Of a stretch of DNA of 64,000 nt, positions 1-7,238 are shown one piece after another (positions within the stretch are counted from its first letter, which is position 1; each line of letters opens with the position of its first letter). Position numbers and translations under genes: made by a program. The notes below the pieces were generated by a model. The model was not told where the DNA came from and did not search any database. It saw only the letters and a list, made by a program, of their open reading frames with translations. The stretch is from a virus. The stretch lies in IMG/VR virus record IMGVR_UViG_3300036770_001413, positions 1 to 64,000 of that record. The stretch is one strand, 5' to 3'.

Positions 1-29
1 ACTGGCACTGTCTCTCCTAAATTTTAATG

Positions 30-40
30 AGCAGTTTATA
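30..40 (-). promoter_or_regulatory. 11-nt leader element shared with the 18.4-kb promoter
   Basis: The minus-strand leader carries TATAAACTGCT, identical over 11 nt to a segment in the leader at 18425-18435. Here it is flanked by TGAGCA and TGCTCA, which can pair around it. Its presence in two 5' leaders suggests a common regulatory or RNA-processing site, but no function can be read from the sequence. Confidence 0.3.
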
Positions 41-81
41 CACATGCTCAGGTGTATCCTAAGGCGTAACTATTCGGCCCG

Positions 82-133
82 TGTCCATCTACATGGACAG
101 AACCATTATACCTTATTTGACCTTGATTGTCTT
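82..133 (-). promoter_or_regulatory. sigma70-like promoter with downstream palindrome, inside hsp20 3' end
   Basis: On the minus strand an AAGACA (128-133) and a TATAAT (105-110) are separated by 17 nt, reading out of the window past position 1. A 7-bp inverted repeat TGTCCAT/ATGGACA with a 4-nt loop (82-99) begins just downstream of the expected start site. There is no T-tract after it, so it is more likely an operator or 5'-leader hairpin than a terminator. The leader continues to an AGGAG and a GTG at position 8, which could start the next gene beyond the window edge. Confidence 0.45.
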
Positions 134-532
134 TGGCTTTTTGTCTTCTGGAATTAGACGATCTACATCAATGTGTAGCATGCCATTTTTAAATTCCGCT
201 CCGACTACCTCCATATATTCACCAAGCGCAAATGTGCGTGTAAATTTACGGGCGGCAATTCCTTTGTGAAGAACTTCTCCAGTCTCTTCTGTAGTAACTT
301 CACCCTTAACAATAAGAGTCTGATTATCTACTGAGACCTCAATATCCTTCTTATCAAATCCTGCCACCGCCAAAGATACACGATATGAATCTTCATCTAC
401 CTTGACAATATTGTATGGCGGGAAAGACTGGGCCGTAGCCTCACGATGGATATTGTTTAGTCTTTCTACTTCACGATTGAAGCCAATAAAAAATGGATCT
501 CTAAAAAGATCCATAGCAAATGTTGTTACCAT
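113..532 (-). CDS. Hsp20 / small heat-shock protein (alpha-crystallin family)
   Basis: This 139-residue protein is a complete IbpA-type small heat-shock protein, an ATP-independent holdase that binds unfolding proteins in the cytoplasm. The alpha-crystallin domain spans about residues 40-130. It includes SYRVSLAVAGF at its start, the conserved A-x3-NGMLHIDV strand near its end, and a short C-terminal tail ending in IKVK that would serve as the oligomerisation tail. The start is fixed by an AGGAGG 6-7 nt upstream of the ATG. It is a single-gene unit with its own promoter (592-620). Hsp20 genes are well known in aquatic phages, where they are thought to assist virion assembly or protect host proteins. 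That role is inferred here. Confidence 0.93.
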   Translation of the reverse strand: MVTTFAMDLFRDPFFIGFNREVERLNNIHREATAQSFPPYNIVKVDEDSYRVSLAVAGFDKKDIEVSVDNQTLIVKGEVTTEETGEVLHKGIAARKFTRTFALGEYMEVVGAEFKNGMLHIDVDRLIPEDKKPKTIKVK

Positions 533-560
533 TTTATTCCTCCTTTAAGCGAATAAATTA

Positions 561-620
561 ATATGTGGGCCCCTATTGGCGACCCACATATATTATAGCA
601 AATTAGATTTTTTAAGTCTA
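561..620 (-). promoter_or_regulatory. hsp20 promoter with adjacent palindrome
   Basis: TAGACT (615-620), a 17-nt spacer and an extended -10 TGCTATAAT (592-600) form a good sigma70-type promoter for hsp20. A 9-bp inverted repeat ATATGTGGG/CCCACATAT with a 13-nt loop (561-591) abuts the -10. The transcript should start near 585, so most of one arm would be upstream of the start site. This fits a DNA operator better than an RNA hairpin. Confidence 0.6.
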
Positions 621-800
621 GTAAATTTTCTTCTTCTTGTCGTGCATCTTTTTCTCATCCGCCTCTGAGGCATATAAGGCCCTTAGTTGGGCAGAGGCTG
701 CTGATTTTCCTGCATGACATCCTACTAATTCGTTTGATCCCTGCTTTACTACAGCATATCCTTTGCATCCTGCAAAGTTTTGTTTAATTTCCCAAGGCAT
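618..800 (-). CDS. small conserved phage protein (CKGYAVVK...GCH...LRALYASE type)
   Basis: This 60-residue protein has a clear AGGAG site upstream of its ATG. It matches a short motif seen in many actinophage proteins: a cysteine followed by GYAVVK, then GCH and a lysine/alanine-rich helix ending in LRALYASE. In other phages the same module occurs alone or at the N-terminus of head-maturation or portal-region proteins. The C-terminus is very lysine-rich (HDKKKKIY). Its function is unknown. It is the last gene of the terminase unit, next to the hsp20 promoter. Confidence 0.75.
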   Translation of the reverse strand: MPWEIKQNFAGCKGYAVVKQGSNELVGCHAGKSAASAQLRALYASEADEKKMHDKKKKIY

Positions 801-809
801 TTTATTCTC

Positions 810-1127
810 CTAATTGTTAGGGGGTTCTGGTAGATTCATTTCTATCAGCCCCATTTCTTTTGCGATCTTTTGTCCTTCTGGACTGATGTGAAGCATAGCT
901 TCAAGATTCTCATCATATTCTACTTGCAATAAACCTTTTTCGTAAAGCTGCATAAGAGATTCGTCTACATATCTAATGTGGGCTTCCCAAAGTTCTGGTG
1001 CAATTTCTTTTGCCTTATCCTCAATGGCGTAAATAATTTCTCCATTTTCGTCCATGCCTGCTAAACTGATGGCACCAATTTCTAGATAATGTTCCAACTG
1101 CATTTCGTCTTCTCTATCCTCGTCCAT
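810..1127 (-). CDS. hypothetical acidic protein, winged-helix-like
   Basis: This 105-residue acidic protein is predicted mostly helical, with a closing pattern of helix, LYEKGLLQVEYDEN turn and LHISPEGQKIA. That pattern resembles the recognition helix and wing of a small winged-helix domain, but the match is weak and no family is assigned. The start codon follows AAGGAT, which lies inside a 6-bp hairpin TTATCC/GGATAA (1130-1145), so translation could be modulated. It sits between the terminase and the small CKGYAVVK protein and is probably cotranscribed with them. Confidence 0.6.
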   Translation of the reverse strand: MDEDREDEMQLEHYLEIGAISLAGMDENGEIIYAIEDKAKEIAPELWEAHIRYVDESLMQLYEKGLLQVEYDENLEAMLHISPEGQKIAKEMGLIEMNLPEPPNN

Positions 1128-1147
1128 TTTTATCCTTTTGGATAAGA

Positions 1148-1399
1148 CTATTGTATAGTCCCGTCCTCGTTTTTGTCAATGGTCGTTTCCACTAACTGCT
1201 GAACATAGTCAGAAAAATGCTTTCTGATACTACCAGGTGGCCTCGATCCAAGAGATTTCCACAGTCTCTTATATTCTATCACATTTGAGAATGTTGTTGG
1301 GCATAACGTGTTTCCCTCATACTCTTTTAGTACAGTAGGAAGGGGCACATGCTTACCACAACACTTACATTCTTTTGCTCTTTCTTGATATATGCTCAT
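1148..1399 (-). CDS. small zinc-binding protein downstream of terminase
   Basis: This 83-residue protein begins with a cysteine cluster (CKCCGKH, residues 11-17) and has a further cysteine near residue 33, which could bind one zinc ion. The rest is helical and basic, without catalytic motifs that I recognise. Its ATG overlaps the terminase stop as ATGA and is preceded by GGAG, so it is translated together with the terminase. It might be an HNH-like remnant or a terminase accessory factor. HNH proteins often sit beside terminases, but no HNH residues are visible here. Confidence 0.65.
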   Translation of the reverse strand: MSIYQERAKECKCCGKHVPLPTVLKEYEGNTLCPTTFSNVIEYKRLWKSLGSRPPGSIRKHFSDYVQQLVETTIDKNEDGTIQ

Positions 1400-3186
1400 A
1401 GTATCTCCATACCCTCTAAAGCGTCTGCCAATTTTGAAGGCATTCTTGGCGGCCTAACCATATTTAATACAATTTCATCTTGCTCTTTTGATGGCCTACG
1501 CATTAATGAGTCGTAGGTATGCACATCAATTTCTTCATTACTTTCAAATCTAGTTCTACTTATAGCATTATATATAGACCCACAAACTGCATCCGCCAAG
1601 TCTTTTGATCCTTTTCTTGGATGGTCTACCCTGTCCCTCATAATTCTAAGTTGTAGGAGCTCATCAATTAAAAGCTTGATGTGTGGCCCGCTCAACCTAT
1701 CTTCAGCTATAACCATTGCCATATCATCATAATGTTTTTTAGCTACAGACAAAGTTTCTGTATTAATACCATATTGTTTAAGTTGTTGCATCATGTCATG
1801 AGAATTCCAACGGTCAAATGTACAAACACGAATCTTAAATCCTTTTGTTCTTAAAGATAATATATAGTCTTTAACTTCTGTAAAGTCTACAGATTTATCT
1901 GAAGTTGGTGTCCAGTATCTTACTGCGTCAACTTCTACAATTGGAGCGGGCTGTGAATAAGTATCGGTCACTTTAACATTAACCCATTTCTGAACATGTG
2001 CCATAGCCACAGCACAATGGTCATGCTTTTGAGCAAGATCTACATGTATAAAATATTCTTTATCTGGGTCTGGCGAAAACCAGTTTTCAAATCTACCAAA
2101 ATTATCTACGGCTAAGGACATATTATTAAATGCCCGCTCAACCTTCTCACGAGATTTAAAAAATGCATCAATTGCTTCTGATGGCATACATGCAAATCTT
2201 CCCATGGCATCTGGCATGTTCTTATAAAATTCTACTTTGAAGTTATCTATTGTTTTAGTTGGATTGACTTCCCACGTAGGTCTTTTCAATGCATAAACTT
2301 TAGGTATCTTGTAGGAGATAATATTATCTTCCTCCCACTCCACCTCAATTTCATTTCCCTCTGTACCGTCTGGTAGTCCTTCGTCCATCTTCAAGACTTT
2401 ATTTCTTACGATTACTTCTTTTTCAGCTATAACAGAATCATAGAACTTTTGTATTGGATCATTCTTAAAACGGGGAAAGGACAAAAGAATAACCTTACCG
2501 TAGTCTGGAAAACGTGAAACTACAGATCCTCTATACATATCGTATATTGCATCTGCTGTTTTTGCTTGGTCATGCCCCGTCGTATTCTCTGTGGCAAAGC
2601 CTGAAATTTCATCAAGGATAACTGCTATTACGTTATACCCTTCCCACGCCTCACGCTCAGAGTGACCAGAGTGAACAGTTATTGCCTTATTAAATTTCAT
2701 CTCAGAAGCCTTTGCTTCATACTTACCAATAAACCAAGGTGATCTTTCTATTCTTGTTTTGAATCCTTTAAAGAAAACATTGTTTGCTTGCTGTGCGTTA
2801 ATAGCAATGTTAAGAATATCTATGGAATCTCCAGGGGGTTTACCATAATATGTTGCTGGATCTTTCAGGCAAAGCAAGAGATAAACCATGTAAGATACTG
2901 CAATTGTTGAGCAGTAATCTTTGCCGCTACCTTTTCCTAGTTGTGCAATTACTTCGTTACAGGTTTGCTTAAAGCGACGTCGGCCTTCTTCTTCTCCAAA
3001 TAATTTAATAAGAGTGGATTCTTTATAGATCTGAGAGCTTTTTTCGATGAGCGTATGTTGGTACTCCGAAAGTGGCGGGAGTCCAAGGTAATTTGCTCCT
3101 GTGACAAATGTTCGTAAGTCGACTGGTCTTTCATCAAATTCCTCTCCGTCTAGGATATCAATGAGATCTGAAAAATCAAGATCCAC
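1396..3186 (-). CDS. terL: terminase large subunit
   Basis: This is the DNA-packaging motor ATPase and headful/cos nuclease. The N-terminal ATPase half shows a Walker A-like GKGSGKD near residue 85 and a Walker B VILDE near residue 190. The C-terminal RNase H-like nuclease half shows HVDLAQKHDH (first acidic residue), then CTFDRWNS, and ends with GSKDLADAV (last acidic pair). I place the start at the GTG at 3186 (596 residues), because GAGGAAG lies 5 nt upstream. A TTG at 3198 would add four residues. It overlaps the small-subunit gene by 11 nt. All family motifs are present and there is no sign of truncation. Confidence 0.95.
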   Translation of the reverse strand: MDLDFSDLIDILDGEEFDERPVDLRTFVTGANYLGLPPLSEYQHTLIEKSSQIYKESTLIKLFGEEEGRRRFKQTCNEVIAQLGKGSGKDYCSTIAVSYMVYLLLCLKDPATYYGKPPGDSIDILNIAINAQQANNVFFKGFKTRIERSPWFIGKYEAKASEMKFNKAITVHSGHSEREAWEGYNVIAVILDEISGFATENTTGHDQAKTADAIYDMYRGSVVSRFPDYGKVILLSFPRFKNDPIQKFYDSVIAEKEVIVRNKVLKMDEGLPDGTEGNEIEVEWEEDNIISYKIPKVYALKRPTWEVNPTKTIDNFKVEFYKNMPDAMGRFACMPSEAIDAFFKSREKVERAFNNMSLAVDNFGRFENWFSPDPDKEYFIHVDLAQKHDHCAVAMAHVQKWVNVKVTDTYSQPAPIVEVDAVRYWTPTSDKSVDFTEVKDYILSLRTKGFKIRVCTFDRWNSHDMMQQLKQYGINTETLSVAKKHYDDMAMVIAEDRLSGPHIKLLIDELLQLRIMRDRVDHPRKGSKDLADAVCGSIYNAISRTRFESNEEIDVHTYDSLMRRPSKEQDEIVLNMVRPPRMPSKLADALEGMEIL

Positions 3187-3712
3187 TAGCTTCCTCAATT
3201 ATCTCTATAGGTTCTACAACTCCAGTTATCTGTGCAAGTCTACGCATAATTTCTTTTCTTACTTGCGGATATTCTGCTGAGACATCCTTTAGTATACCAA
3301 CCAAAATTTCTTGCTTTCGTTCCGTCTCCGCAATTTGATTTGCCAATTCCACATTGTCCAATAGACCAACCTCTTGCAACATGCCAATTCTTTTGCCTTC
3401 AATATCTGCAATTAATTTTAGGGCGGTAGCCTTGACGTTTAATTGACCTGCTTGATCTGCGTCCTCTACGGTCTTCCACGCCTCTTTAATAAGCATAGCG
3501 TAGTGTTGGTCTGCTCCAGAGATGGCCTGTTTTGCCCTTTCACGGGCCCCAGAATCGTTTTTAACGACCTCTTTCCACTCATCTATATACCCTAACACTT
3601 CTGCCCGCTTAAAACCCGTCAGGGCGGCAATCTGGGTAGGGTTATTTCCCTTAAGTAATTCCTCAACAACCTTATTCATTCGATCAAAATGATCAGCTAA
3701 TTCAATGTCCAT
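3176..3712 (-). CDS. terminase small subunit-like HTH protein
   Basis: This 178-residue helical protein has an N-terminal helix-turn-helix (about residues 20-50, with NPTQIAALTGFKRAEVLGYI) followed by long amphipathic helices and an acidic tail. The size, the HTH and the overlap with the large-subunit gene fit a terminase small subunit, which recognises phage DNA and loads the motor. The family itself is diverse, so this rests on architecture and position. No ribosome binding site precedes the ATG. A TACAAT lies 8 nt upstream (3721-3726), so the mRNA may be leaderless. Confidence 0.75.
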   Translation of the reverse strand: MDIELADHFDRMNKVVEELLKGNNPTQIAALTGFKRAEVLGYIDEWKEVVKNDSGARERAKQAISGADQHYAMLIKEAWKTVEDADQAGQLNVKATALKLIADIEGKRIGMLQEVGLLDNVELANQIAETERKQEILVGILKDVSAEYPQVRKEIMRRLAQITGVVEPIEIIEEASGS

Positions 3713-3720
3713 ATGTAACC

Positions 3721-3726
3721 ATTGTA
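3721..3726 (-). promoter_or_regulatory. possible -10 for a leaderless terminase mRNA
   Basis: TACAAT is placed 8 nt before the ATG of the small-terminase gene, and no Shine-Dalgarno sequence is present. There is no TG extension and no convincing -35, so this is the weakest member of the leaderless set in this window. Confidence 0.3.
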
Positions 3727-3745
3727 CTCTTAGTCAACTAAAATA

Positions 3746-4069
3746 TCAAATGGATTTAGCGACTTTTAGTAATATTAAATATCCAATTAAATCATCGATA
3801 TCATTATCGCCTGGATATTCGGTGCCTTTCATTAATCTATTTAATTTATCGTCAATTCTGACATGGAGCTGTTCTCTTGGTCCCGCCTTCGAAAATATAC
3901 GCACAGGGTCTAGGGCTGAATTGCCGTAGGCAATATTCTTCTTGACTAGCATGTGTGCAATTTCATGGCAGGTTTCAAATATCTCTTTGCCTGCTTCTGT
4001 GCCTACAGTTAATAAATATAAATCTTCACATTTAAACTGTGGTGAGTCTGGGAAAACTGGTTCAAGCAT
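3746..4069 (-). CDS. DUF1599/Nmad1-like protein (all-alpha NTP-pyrophosphatase-like)
   Basis: This 107-residue helical protein has the hallmarks of the family once called DUF1599 and later Nucleotide modification associated domain 1. Those are a CHEIAHMLVKKN helix, then YGNSALDPVRIFSKA, then RIDDKLNRL, then DDIDDLIGYL. Spaced acidic residues on helices resemble the MazG/dUTPase all-alpha fold, which binds nucleotides with metal ions. A role in handling or policing modified nucleotides is inferred from the family name and fold. Its start overlaps the nucleotidyltransferase gene by 8 nt, so it belongs to the same coupled cassette. Confidence 0.75.
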   Translation of the reverse strand: MLEPVFPDSPQFKCEDLYLLTVGTEAGKEIFETCHEIAHMLVKKNIAYGNSALDPVRIFSKAGPREQLHVRIDDKLNRLMKGTEYPGDNDIDDLIGYLILLKVAKSI

Positions 4070-4730
4070 TATCCATCTCCTTATATAAATTCTTTAGTCC
4101 TCTTAGCGTTCCAATATCCATATATCGTCCGCCTGGTCTTACCGCCCTAATATTTGTGCTTTCAGATATCCATTCCTTTAATTGTTTTCCTGGATGGTCT
4201 AATTTAGGATCTAGGTATCTTATCATATTTTTTCGGAATAGCATAGTCCCCCACATATCTGGGTAGTCACAATTATCTACCTTATCTTCAGATGCAATTA
4301 CCCTGCCATCAGAAACTTTAACCTGTCCGACCCTGCCTTTTAATTCATCACCACATTCCCATATGCCAAGAACTAAATCAGCCTTATCTTCTTTCATCAT
4401 TTCTTTATATATATTGCCTGTAGCATTTAAAATATATGTATCTGGCATTCCAACAAATACTGTGTCATTATATTCGCCAATCATAAATTTAATTGCATCA
4501 GACATTGTTGATGGCTCACGAACAATTAACTTAATGTTCATATCCATATTTTGTACAATTGGAACCCACTCTGGTCTTGTAGCTACACGTACTTCATCGC
4601 AAACTTCAAGCATTTGCTCTACATGCCATTGCAACAAAGATCTTTCATCTGATATTGGTAGACAAAACTTTGGGATGCCTCCAATTCTTGACGCTTTTCC
4701 AGAAGCAGGCAATACACCTATTCTATGCAT
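4062..4730 (-). CDS. sugar-phosphate nucleotidyltransferase-like protein
   Basis: This 222-residue protein has the N-terminal signature of NTP-transferase enzymes that make NDP-sugars: PASGKASRIGGIPKFCLPI aligns with the usual G-x-G-T-R...P-K loop. A later VFVGMPDTYI matches the metal-binding Asp strand, and KVDNCDYPDMWGTMLF resembles the sugar-binding segment. I prefer the ATG at 4730, which forms TAATG with the glycosyltransferase stop. An ATG at 4742 would add four residues. It would activate a sugar or a sugar-like group as its nucleotide, presumably for the coupled GT32-like transferase. The substrate cannot be told. Confidence 0.85.
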   Translation of the reverse strand: MHRIGVLPASGKASRIGGIPKFCLPISDERSLLQWHVEQMLEVCDEVRVATRPEWVPIVQNMDMNIKLIVREPSTMSDAIKFMIGEYNDTVFVGMPDTYILNATGNIYKEMMKEDKADLVLGIWECGDELKGRVGQVKVSDGRVIASEDKVDNCDYPDMWGTMLFRKNMIRYLDPKLDHPGKQLKEWISESTNIRAVRPGGRYMDIGTLRGLKNLYKEMDNA

Positions 4731-5485
4731 TATTTTTCCCAATCATGAGGATTGAAGCCGTTTGGGTAAGACTGATTGACCATTGGATCCTTTTTCCATG
4801 CAATCCATCCTTCTTCTCTATCATCTCCCCAATACAGGTGAACAACATCTTTATCCAATAGGCGCTTTGCATTCTCGCCGTGAAAAATATAAACTTTATT
4901 TTCTTTTAGATATGGCATTTCAATAAGTTCTGGCGCCCATTCATTAATATGTTTTTGATAAGGCTCTACTCCAAGTTCACGATATAAAGCATCTGTGAAC
5001 ATTTGAACATCAGTATAATAATGAACCATATGGTTATGCTGAATAATTCCGTCTCCAACTCGTTCAACACATAGGTCTATAGCTGCTTTAAGTAGAGGAT
5101 GTCCCGCTTTAGCCGCAATTGTTTGTGTAGCAAGCCATGGGGTGTCCCGCTCTATATCAAGAATCATATCGTAATCTTGATTAAGCCATGTATCTACTGG
5201 GACCTTGCAGTGAGTATCCATGTCGGCATAAATTCCTCCATAGATATAAAGAATCGCAAATCTCCAAAGTCCAGCCTTCATAACACCTAGTGGAAGATTG
5301 ATATATGTGTCTGCTATTTTAGAATCAAAATTATTCTTAAAAAACTCTTCTCTATCTAGGCCGCTCATATATCCATGCTTCCAGTCGGGGTTATTTGCAG
5401 TCCATGTGCCTATACTCTTTTTAGCATAGTCTGGCAGCGCATCATAATTTGTTTCATATGTTTGCCATATATTTTTTTCTATCAT
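4730..5485 (-). CDS. GT32-like glycosyltransferase with DXD motif
   Basis: This 251-residue protein matches the Gly_transf_sug/GT32 family. Its start IWQTYE is typical of the OCH1-like N-terminus, RFAILYIYGGIYADMD carries the DXD metal and sugar-nucleotide site at residues 88-90, and HYYWGDD-like histidine and acidic residues close the domain. It would transfer a sugar from an NDP-sugar to an unknown acceptor: virion protein, host surface or DNA. Its ATG overlaps the stop of a small HTH gene as ATGA, and its stop forms TAATG with the nucleotidyltransferase. There is no signal peptide or membrane segment. Confidence 0.87.
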   Translation of the reverse strand: MIEKNIWQTYETNYDALPDYAKKSIGTWTANNPDWKHGYMSGLDREEFFKNNFDSKIADTYINLPLGVMKAGLWRFAILYIYGGIYADMDTHCKVPVDTWLNQDYDMILDIERDTPWLATQTIAAKAGHPLLKAAIDLCVERVGDGIIQHNHMVHYYTDVQMFTDALYRELGVEPYQKHINEWAPELIEMPYLKENKVYIFHGENAKRLLDKDVVHLYWGDDREEGWIAWKKDPMVNQSYPNGFNPHDWEK

Positions 5486-5622
5486 TTGATTAGTCCATTA
5501 TCTTTCAATGCTCTGTATATGGTCATTACCGTAACGCCACATTCTTTTGCAATCTCTTCCATAGTCTTACGCTGAACTACATAACGTCTATACAACCAGT
5601 CTTTACTCTTGTATAATTTCAT
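5482..5622 (-). CDS. 46-residue helix-turn-helix protein
   Basis: A short ORF between resolvase and glycosyltransferase encodes 46 residues. Its core, KTMEEIAKECGVTVMTIYRAL, is a textbook helix-turn-helix of the kind that follows HNH and homing-type nucleases or resolvases. The preceding WLYRRYVVQ is also typical of that family. Its ATG overlaps the resolvase stop as ATGA, and its TGA overlaps the next ATG as ATGA. The double overlap supports real translation. It could be a mini regulator or a DNA-targeting subunit for the resolvase. Confidence 0.75.
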   Translation of the reverse strand: MKLYKSKDWLYRRYVVQRKTMEEIAKECGVTVMTIYRALKDNGLIK

Positions 5623-6185
5623 CGTTCCGTTAATACCTTATTAGCATAATGAGCAATTCCAAATGAATCTGCTACATCGTAGTCTGTTAATGAAAGATTG
5701 TATTTGTTGTTGAAGTAGTCAACTGTTCTTTGTTTACGCATATTACGTAGCTGAGTTTTATACCAAGAGTCTGCATATCCTGGATTGTTTACTCTAATAG
5801 CCGCCTTTTCTTCTTTGGTTGGGTTCTTATTTCCGATATATGCCTGCCAAGAACTAGGGGATATAGTAATAACGGAAGCGCCAGTAGACATAAGCTCAGC
5901 GATAACGACACCATATACATAGGATAATTTTATCACGGCATCTGGGGATCTGACAAGGATTGCTCCTTCTACAGCAATATAATCACTCTTTAATTCATCT
6001 AGCATCACAGAAGTTTTAACTTTAGCATCATATATCTTTTCATATATATTAGCCCCAGTTAATTCTATCTTTCCCCATTTGACTGGCTTGTCATCTTCCA
6101 TTAAACAAAATGCGACGGAATTAGTAGAGGCATCTATCCCCAATACTCTATTTGCCTTAGTCTTAATTAAATCAGTTAATTTCAT
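5619..6185 (-). CDS. RuvC-like Holliday junction resolvase
   Basis: This 188-residue protein has the RNase H-fold active site of RuvC-type resolvases. GIDASTNSVAF carries the first Asp (18), AVEGAILV the Glu (about 73), and YDVADSFGIAHYA the C-terminal acidic pair (170/173). It would resolve branched DNA formed during replication and recombination before packaging. It overlaps the zinc-protein gene by 14 nt at its start and the mini-HTH gene at its end. Its place between the Cas4-like nuclease block and the terminase side fits a role in late DNA processing. Confidence 0.88.
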   Translation of the reverse strand: MKLTDLIKTKANRVLGIDASTNSVAFCLMEDDKPVKWGKIELTGANIYEKIYDAKVKTSVMLDELKSDYIAVEGAILVRSPDAVIKLSYVYGVVIAELMSTGASVITISPSSWQAYIGNKNPTKEEKAAIRVNNPGYADSWYKTQLRNMRKQRTVDYFNNKYNLSLTDYDVADSFGIAHYANKVLTER

Positions 6186-6456
6186 CTATCATCCTTAATA
6201 GTTTGGACTTCTGAGAAATGTCTACTTTCTTTTGACATGCCGCACAAATATTAGATTCATTATATCTGCTTAACCTGGAATTACATTTAACGCATGATCT
6301 TTTTGCCCCACTCCTAATTGCTTTCTTCTCATAATACTTTTCCATGATTCTTCTATTTGTGGCAATTCGGCAGCATTCATCTGAGCAATACTTTTGATTA
6401 TGTGTTTTGGGAGTAAACTCTTTGCCATTTGGGCATTCTTTATTTGCACAAATCAT
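6172..6456 (-). CDS. double zinc-ribbon protein
   Basis: This 94-residue protein starts at the ATG at 6456, which forms TAATG with the stop of the Cas4-like gene. An upstream in-frame start at 6513 would overlap that gene by 58 nt and lacks support. It carries two cysteine clusters: CANKECPNG...KYCSDEC (residues about 3-28) and CVKCNSR...CAACQK (about 55-75). Each could bind zinc. A lysine- and arginine-rich linker between them suggests nucleic-acid binding. The coupled position between nuclease and resolvase hints at an accessory role in recombination. Confidence 0.75.
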   Translation of the reverse strand: MICANKECPNGKEFTPKTHNQKYCSDECCRIATNRRIMEKYYEKKAIRSGAKRSCVKCNSRLSRYNESNICAACQKKVDISQKSKLLRMIDEIN

Positions 6457-7238
6457 TACTTGGTAACCTTGTATGCTTCTATCTGTACCGTGCCAGTCTC
6501 GCCCTTCCAGCACTCTTTTTTAATTGGACAACCCTTGCATGCATAACTTGTTTTTTCAAATGGCCTAAGTGGAATATCCCCATCTTTAAAATTGTCATAT
6601 ACTTCGCATAACCATAAAAACAACTCTTCAATTATCTCTTTGTTCTTGGCATTCATTTGAACTGGTATGATAAGAAGCTCTTGAGTATTTTTATTCTCAT
6701 AAAGAAAGAATGCTTCCTTGACATCTTTTAGCTTCATATATGTTAAAAGCTGAAGAAGGTGATTTGCTGAAGGGGCCATCTCTGCCTGCCTTACATCCCA
6801 AACTTCTTGCTTAGCCGTCTTGATTTCTCCAATTACATTCTCATCATCCCAGTTAATTAAAAGATCTATGAATCCTCTGATAGGTGGATACTCGTTCTTT
6901 ATTTCAATTTCTGTTTCTACTGATTTTATTGGCCCGCCCATTTTATGAATTAAATTTTGTATTCTTTCGTGAGCCAAGGTTCCGTTAGCCATATTGGCAA
7001 CTGCCTGTGCATCATTATTATCTACAAAGTTAGCTCCACTAAATGCCATATACCAGTATCTTGGACAATTGCCATGACCATAGCCAAAACTACTTGGGCT
7101 AAAAGTATACTTTGTCATGTCACCATCTGCCCGCTTTGTGGCAAGGTATGCATCATCTAGCATCTTGGCAAATTCTTTTGGATCAAACTTGCCTTCATAC
7201 TTTTTAAATTTTAAATTCTTTACAATTTCTCTAGCCAT
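6456..7238 (-). CDS. Cas4/RecB-like iron-sulfur exonuclease (PD-(D/E)XK)
   Basis: This 260-residue protein has the layout of Cas4-type exonucleases. A first cysteine (Cys58, in NCPRYW) and a C-terminal trio (Cys234, 237, 243, in ACKGCPIKKECW) would ligate a 4Fe-4S cluster. The nuclease core shows RGFIDLLI for the metal-binding Asp and GEIKTAKQ for the E-x-K. A later QLLTYMKL matches the usual QuxxY-like helix. No CRISPR locus is present, so this is a phage recombination nuclease that makes or trims 3' ends for RecA. It is coupled to the genes on both sides. Confidence 0.88.
   Translation of the reverse strand: MAREIVKNLKFKKYEGKFDPKEFAKMLDDAYLATKRADGDMTKYTFSPSSFGYGHGNCPRYWYMAFSGANFVDNNDAQAVANMANGTLAHERIQNLIHKMGGPIKSVETEIEIKNEYPPIRGFIDLLINWDDENVIGEIKTAKQEVWDVRQAEMAPSANHLLQLLTYMKLKDVKEAFFLYENKNTQELLIIPVQMNAKNKEIIEELFLWLCEVYDNFKDGDIPLRPFEKTSYACKGCPIKKECWKGETGTVQIEAYKVTK

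Noticed and set aside
1-8. Partial CDS starting GTG at position 8
   Set aside because: The AGGAG and GTG look right but only two codons are visible. Mentioned in the leader entry, not called as a gene.
82-99. Inverted repeat after hsp20 as a terminator
   Set aside because: The stem is only 7 bp and no T-run follows on the minus strand. It follows a good -10, so an operator or leader hairpin is more likely.
6456-7238. Cas4-like gene as part of a CRISPR system
   Set aside because: No cas1, cas2, effector or array is present. The gene is coupled to recombination genes, as in many phages.
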